A stretch of 50,162 nucleotides of DNA from Sergeia podlipaevii (GCA_030849805.1 JASANZ010002127.1:1-50162); one strand, 5' to 3'. Counted from the stretch's first letter, positions 33,390-42,971 are shown. Notes: generated from the letters alone by a model not told the origin. Made by a program: numbers and translations.

Positions 33390-36335
33390 ATGTATCGCAC
33401 TCGTACAACGCAATCTCGCAGTCCACGGCGCCGCCTAAATGTAGAAGAGGACTACTACGATAATAGCGGTAATGGATGCGGTAGCTATTACGTGGAGGCA
33501 GACCCACTGGCATGCCGCCGTGCCTCGCGGCGCTACGACGATGCCCCCGGCGCACGGCCCTCCACTGCGTCCGCACGCAGGCATCGTGCCTCGGAGCCGA
33601 ATATCACTGAAGCGGAGGTTGATCTACGCACGCCCATCTCCCCCAGTAGCAAGTATAGGAACTATCCTAGCGACATGCCACTGCGCCGCCAGAGCACGCA
33701 GCCACCACATAAGCGCAACAGCCCTCCTAGGGCATCCGTGGATGAGAGGAGATCTACGGCGAGTGGAGCTCATCAATCGGCACAGCGTCCTGTAGCTCCA
33801 CAGAGCACGGCCTTGGTGATGCCCCCGATAGATGCATCATCATCAGGCCAGCGGCGCAACGGCCACAATCGTATTATGTCCGATGACACTACCCCAGATG
33901 CATCAGACGAACAGGGCAACGTCATCACACCAAGACCACAGGGAATCATGCTCGGGATGCCAAGTCCACGTCGCTCAAGACACGCGGATATCGCCAGAGA
34001 CGACGGTGTCAACCACGCCGGTGACACGGAACGACGACGGTCGCGCCATGCGAGCACTCGCCGCGGCACCGATGCTCGCGCTAGTGGCAGATGGCAGTTC
34101 AACCCTAACGTGCCACCGCCCTCTGCCCCAAGTCCACCTCGCAGAAGCAGCCGCGGCCCGCAGCATTCAACTGCACCAGCCGCCACGGCACGGCATAGAG
34201 ATAGGGGTAAGGAATTGAGAGATGAAGAAGATCAGAAAAGACGAGGAAAGCGCAGTCACTCTCATGGAGAGGCGCCATCCTCAGGACGCAAAGAAAGGCA
34301 GCGCCACCACTCGCATGAGCAGCAAAACCCACGTCCCTCCTCTGTGAGACGCAGACGTGACATTGTGATGTCAGACAACGACGACGGTGACGGCAATGAT
34401 CGCCGCCACAATTCTTCTCGTCGCAGCAGCAGCAGCAGCAGGTACCACAATGATCGTAACGGTAGTCGCTCTCGCAAGTCCTCAGCAATCCGTCGGAGAC
34501 CCATCGACGATGAACAGAGCAACGAAACGGATCGGCGTAACCAGCATCATCGGCATGAAAGCACGAAGCGGCGCGGCGAGACGGAAGGCAGCAATGGTGT
34601 GCGCGAAAGCACGCGTCACCGCCGGCACAGCAGCAGTAGGAGTAACCATCGCTCAAGAGAGGATACGAGCAGATACAGCAACAGCAGCGGCAGAGCGGCG
34701 ATGACGCCGGCGTCACCACCGCCACGCGCGCGCCACGAGAACGAAAAGGGTGCTCAGCGAAGTGGTACAGCCAGCGCTCCCGCTCCTCCCACGCATCGGT
34801 ACCACCGGGATAAACCACTGGCAGAAAACGAGGGAACGACAGCGCAGCAGCGCACGGCGCCGCTATCTGGCTCTACGTTTCTGAAGCCCAGCCATCACCG
34901 CAGTAGTGAGGCTGCCACAACGCTGGACAGCTGGCACCACCCCACCAGGCCGCGAGCAAACTCTAGCAGCTACCACTCCATCGAGGTGATCAGCATCAGC
35001 TCCGCGCGCGGAAGAGACAGGGGGAGGACAGGATACGGGTATGGGCACAGCGGTACTGGCGAATACCGTGGCACATACTTGAACACGCCACTTCGTAGTG
35101 ATATTGGTCATTCATACAGAGCCGCGACAGACGGCCCTCCTTCTCCACCTCACGTGGACACCATCCGGGACGAAATTGATGAAACCCGCACCTGGTTAGA
35201 GCAGATGAAGAAGAAACTGGCAGAAGAAAGGCGGAAGAGAGAAGAGGCAGAAGCAGAGGAGCGCAGGCGCGAGCGCAGACGGAGCAAGAGCCGGGGCAAG
35301 AGAAATGAAAGCGCACAAAGACGACGCCACAGCGAGGATACTCTACGAAGTAGCCGGAAGGACCTGTCCGGTCACTCGGCACACTCGCCAGCCACAGAGC
35401 GTGGGCGGAACCAGCCGTCTTCGTCCAACTTTGCCAAGGAACCCCAGAATACGATCTCGTCTCCTGTGCAGCAGTCCAGACAGAGGCCGTCTCACCACTG
35501 TGAGGCACCCGACTCAGCGCCACGCAGGCCCCTAGACAAGCCCAAGGAGAAGAAGCAGCAGCGCCATCATCATGACAGCCAGGTATCGTCAATAACCGCG
35601 AAGTCTTCCATTGCCGCTGTACCTTCAGCAGATGAGCCCATCTTGTCTGTTCCTTCTCATCCGCCACAGAAGCGACAGAAGGTAAAGTCTGAGCGGACCC
35701 CCATGGGTGCTTCCTCTGCCTGTACACACTCCGACGATGCCACCATCGTTGACAAGCAAAAGGGGCACAAAGCCGAGAGTAGCGCGAGTGGAAAGGCGGG
35801 GCAACGGCAACAGCCCAGCATATGCGGATCTGCGGCGCAGGCAAAGCCTGTCGACAACGACAGCCGCGCAGTGAAGCCACCAACACCACAGCAGCAGCAG
35901 CAGGTAGATGATAGTGTGGAGGGTGAAGGGGTTAAGTTTGTTTCGCTTCTAGACGGGCGTGCCTTCCCGACCACTGAGGCGCTGTGTGAGTATAACGTAG
36001 CGGTCGCTGAGAGTCTTGTGGATGAGCACCTCGACCTCATTCGTGAGCACGTCTTCAATGACGATGAAATGGCTTTTGCGGAGCTTCTCTACGGTGATGA
36101 TGTGAATACAGAGCTGCTCCTAATTGAAAGCACTTTGCGGGATGATGGGGGGGATCCTCAGGTCCGAGATGAAATCTGCCGTCTGCAGGAGGCCGCCGTG
36201 AAACGGTTCAATCGCAAAGTCAGGGCAGCCTTCAGAGCAGTGCAATCTGCTGGAGAAGGGCTGACAGAGGCGATTGCGGAAGCATCTGCGAGCCTGGAGC
36301 ACGCGGATCCTCACAGTCACCCTGCTGCCGTCTAG
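33390..36335 (+). CDS. Large Arg/Ser-rich, mostly disordered protein with a coiled coil and conserved-looking C-terminal helices
   Basis: 981 residues from the ATG at 33390; the frame opens 12 codons earlier at GTG. Residues 1-590 are very rich in Arg, Ser, His and Pro with many RS, SR, RRR and HRH clusters and Ser runs (SSRRSSSSSRYH). This recalls splicing-factor RS domains, but no RRM or zinc finger is visible. A charged coiled coil lies at about 594-637 (EQMKKKLAEERRKREEAEAE). A second disordered stretch with poly-Gln (QQQQQ) reaches about 840. The last 137 residues are helical and more ordinary in composition, starting EGVKFVSLLDGRAFPTTEAL; they include long helices with Glu/Asp clusters. 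This C-terminal domain is probably the conserved functional part. A nuclear RNA- or chromatin-associated scaffold is inferred from composition only; cytoskeletal roles are equally possible. Confidence 0.8.
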   Translation: MYRTRTTQSRSPRRRLNVEEDYYDNSGNGCGSYYVEADPLACRRASRRYDDAPGARPSTASARRHRASEPNITEAEVDLRTPISPSSKYRNYPSDMPLRRQSTQPPHKRNSPPRASVDERRSTASGAHQSAQRPVAPQSTALVMPPIDASSSGQRRNGHNRIMSDDTTPDASDEQGNVITPRPQGIMLGMPSPRRSRHADIARDDGVNHAGDTERRRSRHASTRRGTDARASGRWQFNPNVPPPSAPSPPRRSSRGPQHSTAPAATARHRDRGKELRDEEDQKRRGKRSHSHGEAPSSGRKERQRHHSHEQQNPRPSSVRRRRDIVMSDNDDGDGNDRRHNSSRRSSSSSRYHNDRNGSRSRKSSAIRRRPIDDEQSNETDRRNQHHRHESTKRRGETEGSNGVRESTRHRRHSSSRSNHRSREDTSRYSNSSGRAAMTPASPPPRARHENEKGAQRSGTASAPAPPTHRYHRDKPLAENEGTTAQQRTAPLSGSTFLKPSHHRSSEAATTLDSWHHPTRPRANSSSYHSIEVISISSARGRDRGRTGYGYGHSGTGEYRGTYLNTPLRSDIGHSYRAATDGPPSPPHVDTIRDEIDETRTWLEQMKKKLAEERRKREEAEAEERRRERRRSKSRGKRNESAQRRRHSEDTLRSSRKDLSGHSAHSPATERGRNQPSSSNFAKEPQNTISSPVQQSRQRPSHHCEAPDSAPRRPLDKPKEKKQQRHHHDSQVSSITAKSSIAAVPSADEPILSVPSHPPQKRQKVKSERTPMGASSACTHSDDATIVDKQKGHKAESSASGKAGQRQQPSICGSAAQAKPVDNDSRAVKPPTPQQQQQVDDSVEGEGVKFVSLLDGRAFPTTEALCEYNVAVAESLVDEHLDLIREHVFNDDEMAFAELLYGDDVNTELLLIESTLRDDGGDPQVRDEICRLQEAAVKRFNRKVRAAFRAVQSAGEGLTEAIAEASASLEHADPHSHPAAV

Positions 36336-36725
36336 CCTGTTGCATGAGTTATTCTACGTGCACCTACTTCTATTGCTTTTTTTTGCTGTCTTTTTTCCCC
36401 CTCTTTTTATCTACTGTTTGAGTGAGAACAGAATGAGAATGCAAGTTGACAGGCATATATGTGATGCCTTGTTCTCTTACCGTTGCTACTGCTGTTGTTT
36501 GTACTGGCTCCTGCGCTTCTCTTGCTGTTATGTTGCATCTTGCGTGTTGAGCCTTTGTGTGTGCGTGTGTGGTTAGCACATGACCGAGTTGTCCATAGTT
36601 TTTCTTACTCAAAACGTAAGGATATATATTTTTTCTTTCATTATTGTTACTATCTCCCGTTTTCTTGTGTTTCGCTGTTGAACAAGTGTCACTATCGTTT
36701 CTTCCCGTGTTCATGTTTCTCCGTT

Positions 36726-36760
<35 letters not shown>

Positions 36761-37830
36761 CGGCGCCTTTCACACATTTGTGGCGTCACGGACGAATGAA
36801 TGAATATATATGCATACATATATATGAATGTGTTTGGTCAAATGGCGAAACGATCTATATACAAGCGTGAAGTCGTTTGCTGTAGAATCTTTTTTTTCCT
36901 TCTTAACTCTTCTGAATAGGTGATTGTGGCTTATATGTTACTGCATTTTTGCCATACAAAGACGAGTTGACAAAGGTTTCGAAGGAAGACAGCAGGGAAT
37001 GGATTATGAGCCGTGTCGTTGTTGTTGTGGCTAGCGTAGAACTTGTATGCGTGTAGACCTGGTGAAGGGAAAAGAGAGTTAGAGAAAGGGAGCGCAGTTA
37101 CACTGTGTGCTCTGAACTGTACTGTCAATGAATCTCTTTCTCTCACCCACATACCACGAACAAATATATGCATATATGTAGCTGCTGATACATGCTCAAA
37201 CAGAAGAAGACGTATCTATATTTGTTTTATTATTGCTTTTGTCTGTCATTCCTGCGCGTTATTCTGGTGTGTCCTTGTTGCTTTGTGTGACTTCGTAGAG
37301 AATGGGGGCAACCCCTGCCACTTGTTCTATATGTATGTGTGTGTGTGTGTGTGTGTAGGTGTGTAGGTGAAAGAGAAAAGGAAAGGAGAGAGCAGCATAT
37401 ATACCGGGTGTGCATAGCTGTGAACGGTGCTCCTATACCTTTTTGATAATGTTGTCGCATTGCACACACCCATTTGGCCCAGAAAGCAAAGCGTGAACGA
37501 AGAGAAACGTGGAAAAAAAAACCATGAGGGGTAATCACACGTATATATATGTATGTGCATATACAAATAAGAGAAGGGTGTTGTACGAACTATGCGCGCA
37601 TTATGGTCGAGTAATTCATTGTGCGATTTTCTTTTTTCCTCTTCTTCATCTCTTGATGGTACTTTGCTGGTGCATCAATTTTTACTATGCTTTACTTACT
37701 TCTATCTTCCGTCTTCTCTTTTTCTTCTTTTGCTCTTTGTGATGACTTTTTTCTTCTTTCTGTATTTGGTCAGCACGCGCATACACGTACGGAAACATAC
37801 AAAACGGCATTTTATTTACCACTATACATA
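36336..37830 (+). other. Long intergenic region (about 1.5 kb)
   Basis: T-rich DNA with (TA)/(TG) repeats at 36726-36760 and a (TG)n run at about 37334-37358. Several frames of 60-110 codons on both strands give Phe/Cys/Tyr- or His/Thr-rich peptides that follow directly from the repeats, and I accept none as a gene. The size, about twice a typical spacer here, leaves room for a long 3' UTR or an unrecognised ncRNA. Confidence 0.5.
36726..36760. repeat. (TA)n(TG)n microsatellite
   Basis: Short TA run passing into about thirteen TG dinucleotides in the 1.5-kb spacer. Confidence 0.9.
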
Positions 37831-37844
37831 TTTTTTCTATCTAG
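37831..37844 (+). promoter_or_regulatory. Candidate spliced-leader acceptor of the small secreted-protein gene
   Basis: TTTTTTCTATCTAG with AG at 37843-37844, giving a 48-nt 5' UTR before the ATG at 37893. Confidence 0.6.
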
Positions 37845-37892
37845 CGAAGAACATTCTCTAACAGTAGCACATAGTGAGACGTGGCTGTCATC

Positions 37893-38198
37893 ATGACCCA
37901 GTGCACTGCCCATTGGGTTGCGTCTGTCAGCCTCGTGGCACTCCTACTGCTCATGCTAGGCACAGATAGCTTTCAGGCGGAAGCGGCAACACTGAGCTGT
38001 GATGTGTGTCTGGACAAAGGGTACCCATACTTTTGCGACGTACCCATATCTACCAGCACGTGCTTCTCGTATTCAGGGGAATCTACCTGTAGAGAGGGGC
38101 GATGTGTGTGCTGTAGGGCGAAGAACGCGAAGGGCTGCGAGCTGTGCTCCGTAGCAGAGGACGACATCGTGGATGATCGTGATCTCCTTGGACTATAA
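37893..38198 (+). CDS. Small secreted cysteine-rich protein
   Basis: 101 residues from the ATG at 37893; the four codons before it begin at GTG. A signal peptide is clear: hydrophobic core VSLVALLLLMLG (about 12-23) with a likely cleavage site after AEA near residue 31. The mature part of about 70 residues has ten cysteines at 36, 39, 48, 57, 66, 71, 73, 74, 82 and 85, enough for five disulfides. It begins with a CxxC pair and contains CVCC and CxxC. The tail is acidic (EDDIVDDRDLLGL). There is no second hydrophobic segment, so it is neither GPI-anchored nor membrane-spanning and should be secreted or lumenal. I do not recognise the family; no function is assigned. Its own acceptor site and stop codon support it as a real gene despite its size. 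Confidence 0.8.
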   Translation: MTQCTAHWVASVSLVALLLLMLGTDSFQAEAATLSCDVCLDKGYPYFCDVPISTSTCFSYSGESTCREGRCVCCRAKNAKGCELCSVAEDDIVDDRDLLGL

Positions 38199-38549
38199 AA
38201 AGAAAGGCAAAGGGGGGGGAGGTAACAGAAACATGTTGTATATGTGACGTATCATTCCGCTTGTTCTGCTCTGTTTTTTTATCTATCATTGTTACGGTGG
38301 CAAGCTATTATGCTTCCTCCTTCACCTGCACCTCCTACCAGACATAGAGAGAGAGAGAGCCCTGTGTGAGTGTGAGTGCTTTGTCTCATGTCGAAAATGA
38401 AAACTACTCTTTCTTTTCGCCTTGGTATAGCAACGACAAACAACTTTGCAACTCCCAGTTGTACGCTGGGCTGCTGCCCCTCATATCTCAATATCTCTCC
38501 CCTCCCCTCACTTTTAGTTTTATTGTAATTATTCTTGCTTGTTTGTTTG
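38199..38549 (+). other. Intergenic region
   Basis: A G-run at 38211-38218, a short (GA)n run at 38346-38358 and T-rich DNA. No gene or RNA seen. Confidence 0.45.
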
Positions 38550-38580
38550 CTCTCTCCCTCTCTCTCTCTCTCTCGCTTAG
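38550..38580 (+). promoter_or_regulatory. (CT)n polypyrimidine tract and spliced-leader acceptor
   Basis: A CT-repeat tract ends in CTCGCTTAG with AG at 38579-38580. It gives a 24-nt 5' UTR before the ATG at 38605 and is a main reason to accept that short frame as a gene. Confidence 0.65.
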
Positions 38581-38604
38581 AGAATCTTCTTTTAATATAT
38601 CAAT

Positions 38605-38826
38605 ATGAATAGCGAAACAAGTGAAACCAAAAAACCTGCGGGTGCGGCGGCGAGTCGTACTCACGGGCAGCGAGTTACCTTGAAGGCGCATGAAGCAGCC
38701 AACGCCACAGTAGCTGACCCACGTTATGCGGAAGTAGTGCAGGTATCGATGTTCCCTACTATGGGAACACAACTTCGGGCTGAGGGTGCAACGCCTTCAT
38801 GGAACTGCATTGCATACGGCGCGTGA
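38605..38826 (+). CDS. Small conserved-looking protein of unknown function (73 aa)
   Basis: 73 residues, soluble, with no signal peptide or membrane span. The N-terminal third is polar (Ser, Thr, Glu, Lys, Ala). The C-terminal part has a more structured look: DPRYAEVVQVSMFPTMGTQL followed by an ending with Trp and Cys (SWNCIAYGA). Codon use is mixed like that of neighbouring genes, without the Phe/Leu or Thr/His bias of spacer frames. A strong acceptor sits 24 nt upstream of the ATG. I do not recognise a family. It could be a subunit of a larger complex, but nothing in the sequence shows which. Confidence 0.65.
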   Translation: MNSETSETKKPAGAAASRTHGQRVTLKAHEAANATVADPRYAEVVQVSMFPTMGTQLRAEGATPSWNCIAYGA

Positions 38827-39109
38827 AGCTTCGCACTACACGAAGTTTTCCTGCTATCTATCTCTCTCTCTCTTCAAATGCAGAAAGCAAAGTGCGAAAG
38901 GGTAGTCATGTGAAGAACCGACTTGTGTATTTATTTATTTTGTTTGCCTCTACTGTGAGTACTATCCGCCCAGACACACGCCACGTCTTCTTCTCTCCCA
39001 CTTCTTCCTTTTGATCGACAGCGAAGAAACACGCCGCTTTCAAGATTTTTTTTCACAATTAAGGCATTAGCAACACGACTTATTATTATTATTATTATTA
39101 TAAAAAAGG
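38827..39109 (+). other. Intergenic region with (ATT)n repeat
   Basis: Short spacer with a TCTATC/TCTC tract near 38855-38874 and (TTA/ATT)n at about 39080-39102. Nothing else seen. Confidence 0.45.
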
Positions 39110-39124
39110 TACTTTCCTTTGTAG
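39110..39124 (+). promoter_or_regulatory. Candidate spliced-leader acceptor of TTC12
   Basis: Pyrimidine-rich TACTTTCCTTTGTAG with AG at 39123-39124, giving a 44-nt 5' UTR before the ATG at 39169. Confidence 0.5.
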
Positions 39125-39168
39125 CCTCTCAATAGTCAGTGGCTGAGCGCTTTAGTAACTTACTTAGC

Positions 39169-41994
39169 ATGTCAGTGCCGTCAGCAGCGGAGGTGAACCA
39201 ATGGGTATCGCGTCTGGACGATGTCACGGCAGCTATTCATGAGCTTCTCAATGAGGATCCAATGGTCGAGGTCGAAAAGAAGCAATTGCGTGAATCTCGT
39301 AGGAGAGAAGAGGCTAAGGCCGAGGAAGCAGCAAAGCTTGCGCGCGTCAAGATGCGGTACGAACCGAAGTTCTACAGTCGCTACGAGCGCGATGAAGTAA
39401 TTGATGCCATGTTGCGTGCGGTGGACGAGGGCGACACTGCAGGGAGGGCGCGCTCTGGCACGCGTGTGGTGCACGACGAATCCCTCTATAGCAAAGCTGA
39501 GATAGTTTCGCTGGAAGAGGGGAAGAGACTCAAGCAAGAAGCAGCTCAAGCGGTGCAGAAGGCGGACTGGAGCACCGCCCTTTTACTTTACAGCAATGCA
39601 ATAAAGTTAGATGTCCCTGACGAGGCGCTCAAGGCTGCTCTATACAACAACAGGGCCCTTGTGCACCTCAAGCTTGCCATGTACATGGAGACAGTGGAGG
39701 ACGCAACTTGTGTGCTTCAGAAGCTACACGAAGCAAACAATGTCAAGGCGCTTCTGCGAAGGGCTCAAGGCTTGCGACACCTACATCGCCCTGTGGAGGC
39801 ACTTGCAGATATCGCGCTTGCGCTGAAGCTAGAGCCTACCAATCAGGAGGCGCTTGCACAGCGTTCGTGGCTGAAGCGTGCCGAGGTGGAGCTCATGCGC
39901 AGCGACGCCTTTGTGAGCGAGGAGAAGGCCAATGAAGAGCAGCGAGTGGCGCTTGGCTCGTGTGGCAAAGGCGAAAACATGGCGAAGCTGCTGTGCGAAG
40001 CGATTGATGTGCTAGCATGTGCCGGCACATCCACGTCTGTGTCTACACGGCGGTGCAGCTGTGAGGAGAAAGTACTGGCGCTGGACACGTGTACACGTAT
40101 TATACAAACACGTGGCGATGGTGCCGCAGTCTTCTTTGCACTTCGCGGTGGCGTGGGCCGCACGCTGGCTCTGGCTCAGCAAGCGCTTGACACATATGTT
40201 AACGGCAGTACGGATTGCTCGAGCGGCGAAGAGAAGACGGGAAACTCTTCAGTAGCGGGGAAGGACGTGTATGAAACAGAAGTGGCGCTGCTACTAGTGT
40301 CTATGCGTCTCTTGGCTCTAGTGATGCAGGACTGCGAGGTGGCGACGCAGGAAGTGGCTGAGACGGCGGTGCGTACATTCTGTGAGCGACTATGTCAATT
40401 TCTATCTAATGACACAATCCCACGTTGCGATGAGCAGAAGGGTAGAGCAGTGCATATTAAGCTGGTATCGACCTCACTTCAGTGTCTTACCTCCCTGTGC
40501 CGCTTCTTCAAGACAGTAGTATGTGAAGCTCTAGAGGTGGAGGGGGCATGTACCTTGACGAAGGTGTGGAGAAGCATTGCCAGATCTGCCTCTGCAGAAA
40601 CTTCCTCGGTCCTTCAGCAGTACTCGTACACTGGGCTGCTGGACGCACTAGTGAAGGGCTTCTCAGTAGGTGACTTTGATTCGCCTCTAGGGCAGCAGCT
40701 TCTGGAGTCCACCTCCACCGTGGACGGCGATGATCCACTTGTGTTGCGTGCTGTCTGGCTCTCTTTACATCATGAGGCACCGCTTCAGCTGCAGCGTGTG
40801 GGTGCGGCACTTGGGCTACGCCTGTCGTCTATAAGTTCAGCAGGCGGCAACGGCAAGAACGGAACAGAAGGAAGGTTGGCGCTTGTGGTGACCATGCTGG
40901 CTGCGCCATCGTCAACAAAGCGTATTTATGATATCCTCATGTCCGCTCTTAGCAAGGCCTCAGCAAAGGTCACGAGTCGGAAGCCAAGAGCGGCTTCACA
41001 AAGCAGCACTGCCTCAACGTCCTTGTGGCTTTCCTCCTCGTCCGATGAGGAATATCCCCTCCTGGAGGCTCTCTTCTCGCTCATATACAATCTCATCCTG
41101 CAGGCCTCTCCACGTGAGGCATATCTCCAGCAATGGCTAGCCCTGCCCCACTCCATTACCCACGCCACGTGTGTCTGCCTGACACTTAGCACGTCAGATG
41201 AACACCAACAGCAGCCCATGTGCGCGCTCAGCAGCAAGATGCTCAGCGTAATGGCAAAATTCCTCCCCTCTGACACTGAGCTGCAAAAGGTTCTTGCGCA
41301 ATACGAGGGACACCTGTGGCAATGGTGGCACCATGTCCTTTTTGCTGATCATCTCAGCGCTGACAACAGTTCTCTCTCCACGTGCATTGCATGGGAACAT
41401 GTTGAGCACCTCAGCGCGATCCTTGCTACTGCATATATGAAGCAGTACATCGCTCTTCCCACCTCCCCTGACCATAAACATAAGCTCGGGAGTCACCTCC
41501 TTGACGCGGCCAATCTATCACACATCTTGCTGCGGGTCCTAGAGCTCGCAAGTCCTCCTACTGAAAGTGCTGTTGCCCTCCTTGAAGACAGCCGTTCTGT
41601 GAGCGAAGATGATCTACGGGCCGCCACGGCCCGTCTGGTCTCTCTAGGAAATACCGCACTACTCTTTTCTTATGGAGTATCGCCGGCCTTTACCTCAACC
41701 GCCATCATCAAGGCGCTAGAAGCGGCAAAGGCAATGGACATACTGCTTGCAGCTCTGCGCATGACACGTACATCGGCGTTGCTACTGGCAAGCGAAAAAG
41801 CCGCCAGGGAGGCACTCACTGTCATTCCTGCTACTACCATAGCGCAACTGGCTCTCTGGCACGCACACGCCCTCTCCGCACAGAAGAACCTTGCTATTGC
41901 CATCTCCAAAACATGTGCGGTCAGTGAGTCACTGAAAACCAGGCTACGAGACATGAATGGGTTCGAGACACTCATGGCTGTTTCTAAATCTTAA
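39169..41994 (+). CDS. TTC12: TTC12-like TPR and armadillo-repeat protein (axonemal dynein arm assembly factor)
   Basis: 941 residues from the first ATG; the frame opens ten codons earlier at GTG. The N-terminus VNQWVSRLDDVTAAIHELL aligns with human TTC12 LQKFLKNVDEISNLIQEM, and both continue into a DP-V.....KR.L segment. A three-repeat TPR domain follows at about 115-245 (EGKRLKQEAAQAVQKADWST, then YNNRALVHLKL). The remaining 690 residues are alpha-solenoid of armadillo type. The C-terminus also matches: GFETLMAVSKS against GLEILNSTMKYISDS. Human TTC12 is about 705 residues; the excess here is in solenoid insertions. TTC12 acts in the cytoplasm in pre-assembly of axonemal dynein arms, and its loss causes primary ciliary dyskinesia. 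A role in flagellar beating follows by homology. The gene stands alone; neighbours do not share this pathway. Confidence 0.85.
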   Translation: MSVPSAAEVNQWVSRLDDVTAAIHELLNEDPMVEVEKKQLRESRRREEAKAEEAAKLARVKMRYEPKFYSRYERDEVIDAMLRAVDEGDTAGRARSGTRVVHDESLYSKAEIVSLEEGKRLKQEAAQAVQKADWSTALLLYSNAIKLDVPDEALKAALYNNRALVHLKLAMYMETVEDATCVLQKLHEANNVKALLRRAQGLRHLHRPVEALADIALALKLEPTNQEALAQRSWLKRAEVELMRSDAFVSEEKANEEQRVALGSCGKGENMAKLLCEAIDVLACAGTSTSVSTRRCSCEEKVLALDTCTRIIQTRGDGAAVFFALRGGVGRTLALAQQALDTYVNGSTDCSSGEEKTGNSSVAGKDVYETEVALLLVSMRLLALVMQDCEVATQEVAETAVRTFCERLCQFLSNDTIPRCDEQKGRAVHIKLVSTSLQCLTSLCRFFKTVVCEALEVEGACTLTKVWRSIARSASAETSSVLQQYSYTGLLDALVKGFSVGDFDSPLGQQLLESTSTVDGDDPLVLRAVWLSLHHEAPLQLQRVGAALGLRLSSISSAGGNGKNGTEGRLALVVTMLAAPSSTKRIYDILMSALSKASAKVTSRKPRAASQSSTASTSLWLSSSSDEEYPLLEALFSLIYNLILQASPREAYLQQWLALPHSITHATCVCLTLSTSDEHQQQPMCALSSKMLSVMAKFLPSDTELQKVLAQYEGHLWQWWHHVLFADHLSADNSSLSTCIAWEHVEHLSAILATAYMKQYIALPTSPDHKHKLGSHLLDAANLSHILLRVLELASPPTESAVALLEDSRSVSEDDLRAATARLVSLGNTALLFSYGVSPAFTSTAIIKALEAAKAMDILLAALRMTRTSALLLASEKAAREALTVIPATTIAQLALWHAHALSAQKNLAIAISKTCAVSESLKTRLRDMNGFETLMAVSKS

Positions 41995-42371
41995 AGGAAG
42001 GAACAGCCGGGGAAACGACTCACGTCCTCTACGCATCTATGCTCGGCTATCTGTATGTAAAACAGCTGAACTCTCGGCCCCCAAAGGCAGAGAGGAGTCA
42101 TCAACAGATTATATATATACACACATGGACGGAACAGATTGCGTGAAAGATATGCATATATATACTTCAATACATCCTTCAGTCAGCTTTGCATAAATAT
42201 GCATCTTCAGTCGGCAACCTATTGAACTAGATGATTACATGCGTGCGAGCCTTTTTTTTTAAAAAAAAAGGAGGTACAGCTTACCCATAATTGCAACTCC
42301 CTATATCTTGTTATCATAATTTTAATTACTCAAGAAGGAACGAAAAGATCACGCACACATCAATACACATC

Positions 42372-42409
<38 letters not shown>

Positions 42410-42446
42410 TATCAGCTACATTAGCTCGGGGTACGCACGCCGAAAG
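41995..42446 (+). other. Intergenic region with (TA)n(GA)n microsatellite
   Basis: Short TA-rich runs near 42110-42165 and paired T/A homopolymers at 42251-42268. A (TA)n tract at 42372-42390 is followed directly by (GA)n to 42409. Possible acceptors for the next gene are the AG near 42414 and the TTAG near 42424. The tract is unusually purine-rich for this window, so the true acceptor is uncertain. Confidence 0.5.
42372..42409. repeat. (TA)n(GA)n microsatellite
   Basis: TA repeat passing directly into GA repeat, about 40 nt upstream of the acetyltransferase start. Confidence 0.9.
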
Positions 42447-42971
42447 ATGTCAGTGACATACAGAAAACATCCAGTTGTCAAGGTTTGTGCGGAAGATGTT
42501 GTCATCCGCCCGGCGGTCCCAAACGATGCGGAGCAACTTTTTGACCTCATCGTGGAGCTTGCCGAATACGAAAGAGCAAAGCACGAAGTCGCCATCAGCG
42601 CCGATGCAGTGCGTGACTGTTGCTTTGGCGATAACGCGTTTTGTGGGGCTTTCGTAGCCGAATGGAGGCCGACAGACGGACGGCTACCGCTTGTCATTGG
42701 GCTAGCTATCTATTTCTACCGCTTCTCCACCTGGAAGGGACGTCAGCTGTACCTTGAGGAGTTTGTGGTGAGCGACAGGTACCGCGGTGGCGGGGTGGGC
42801 CGCCGCCTGTTTGACCGTGTTGTACAGCATGCCAAGAAAACCAAGTGTTCCGGTATGTTTTGGCAAGTACTTGAGTGGAACGAACCTGCTATAAATTTTT
42901 ATCGCAAGTACAAGGCCGAGTTTGATCCGCAGTGGCACAACTGCTCTATCCTATTTTCTAGCAAACTGTGA
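42447..42971 (+). CDS. GNAT-family N-acetyltransferase, SSAT/thialysine acetyltransferase-like
   Basis: 174 residues, the usual length of diamine/thialysine acetyltransferases (about 170). It transfers acetyl from acetyl-CoA to an amine. VIRPAVPNDAEQLFDLI is the start of the GNAT fold. FSTWKGRQLYLEEFVV matches the YSTWKGR-IYLED block of human SSAT1/SSAT2. YRGGGVGRRLFDRV (from Y112) is motif A, with the acetyl-CoA pyrophosphate loop R113-GGGVG. EWNEPAINFYRKYKAEF is the motif B region, with the general-acid Tyr position kept (Y in NFYRKY). Polyamine, thialysine or another amine could be the substrate; the sequence does not separate these. Trypanosomatids depend on polyamines for trypanothione, so a spermidine acetylase would matter, but this is inference. 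No targeting signal is evident. Confidence 0.9.
   Translation: MSVTYRKHPVVKVCAEDVVIRPAVPNDAEQLFDLIVELAEYERAKHEVAISADAVRDCCFGDNAFCGAFVAEWRPTDGRLPLVIGLAIYFYRFSTWKGRQLYLEEFVVSDRYRGGGVGRRLFDRVVQHAKKTKCSGMFWQVLEWNEPAINFYRKYKAEFDPQWHNCSILFSSKL

Noticed and set aside
36274..37896. Several overlapping short frames encoding Phe/Cys/Leu-rich peptides that look like membrane proteins
   Set aside because: T-rich DNA and TG repeats produce such peptides by default; none has a supported start, an acceptor or gene-like codon use.
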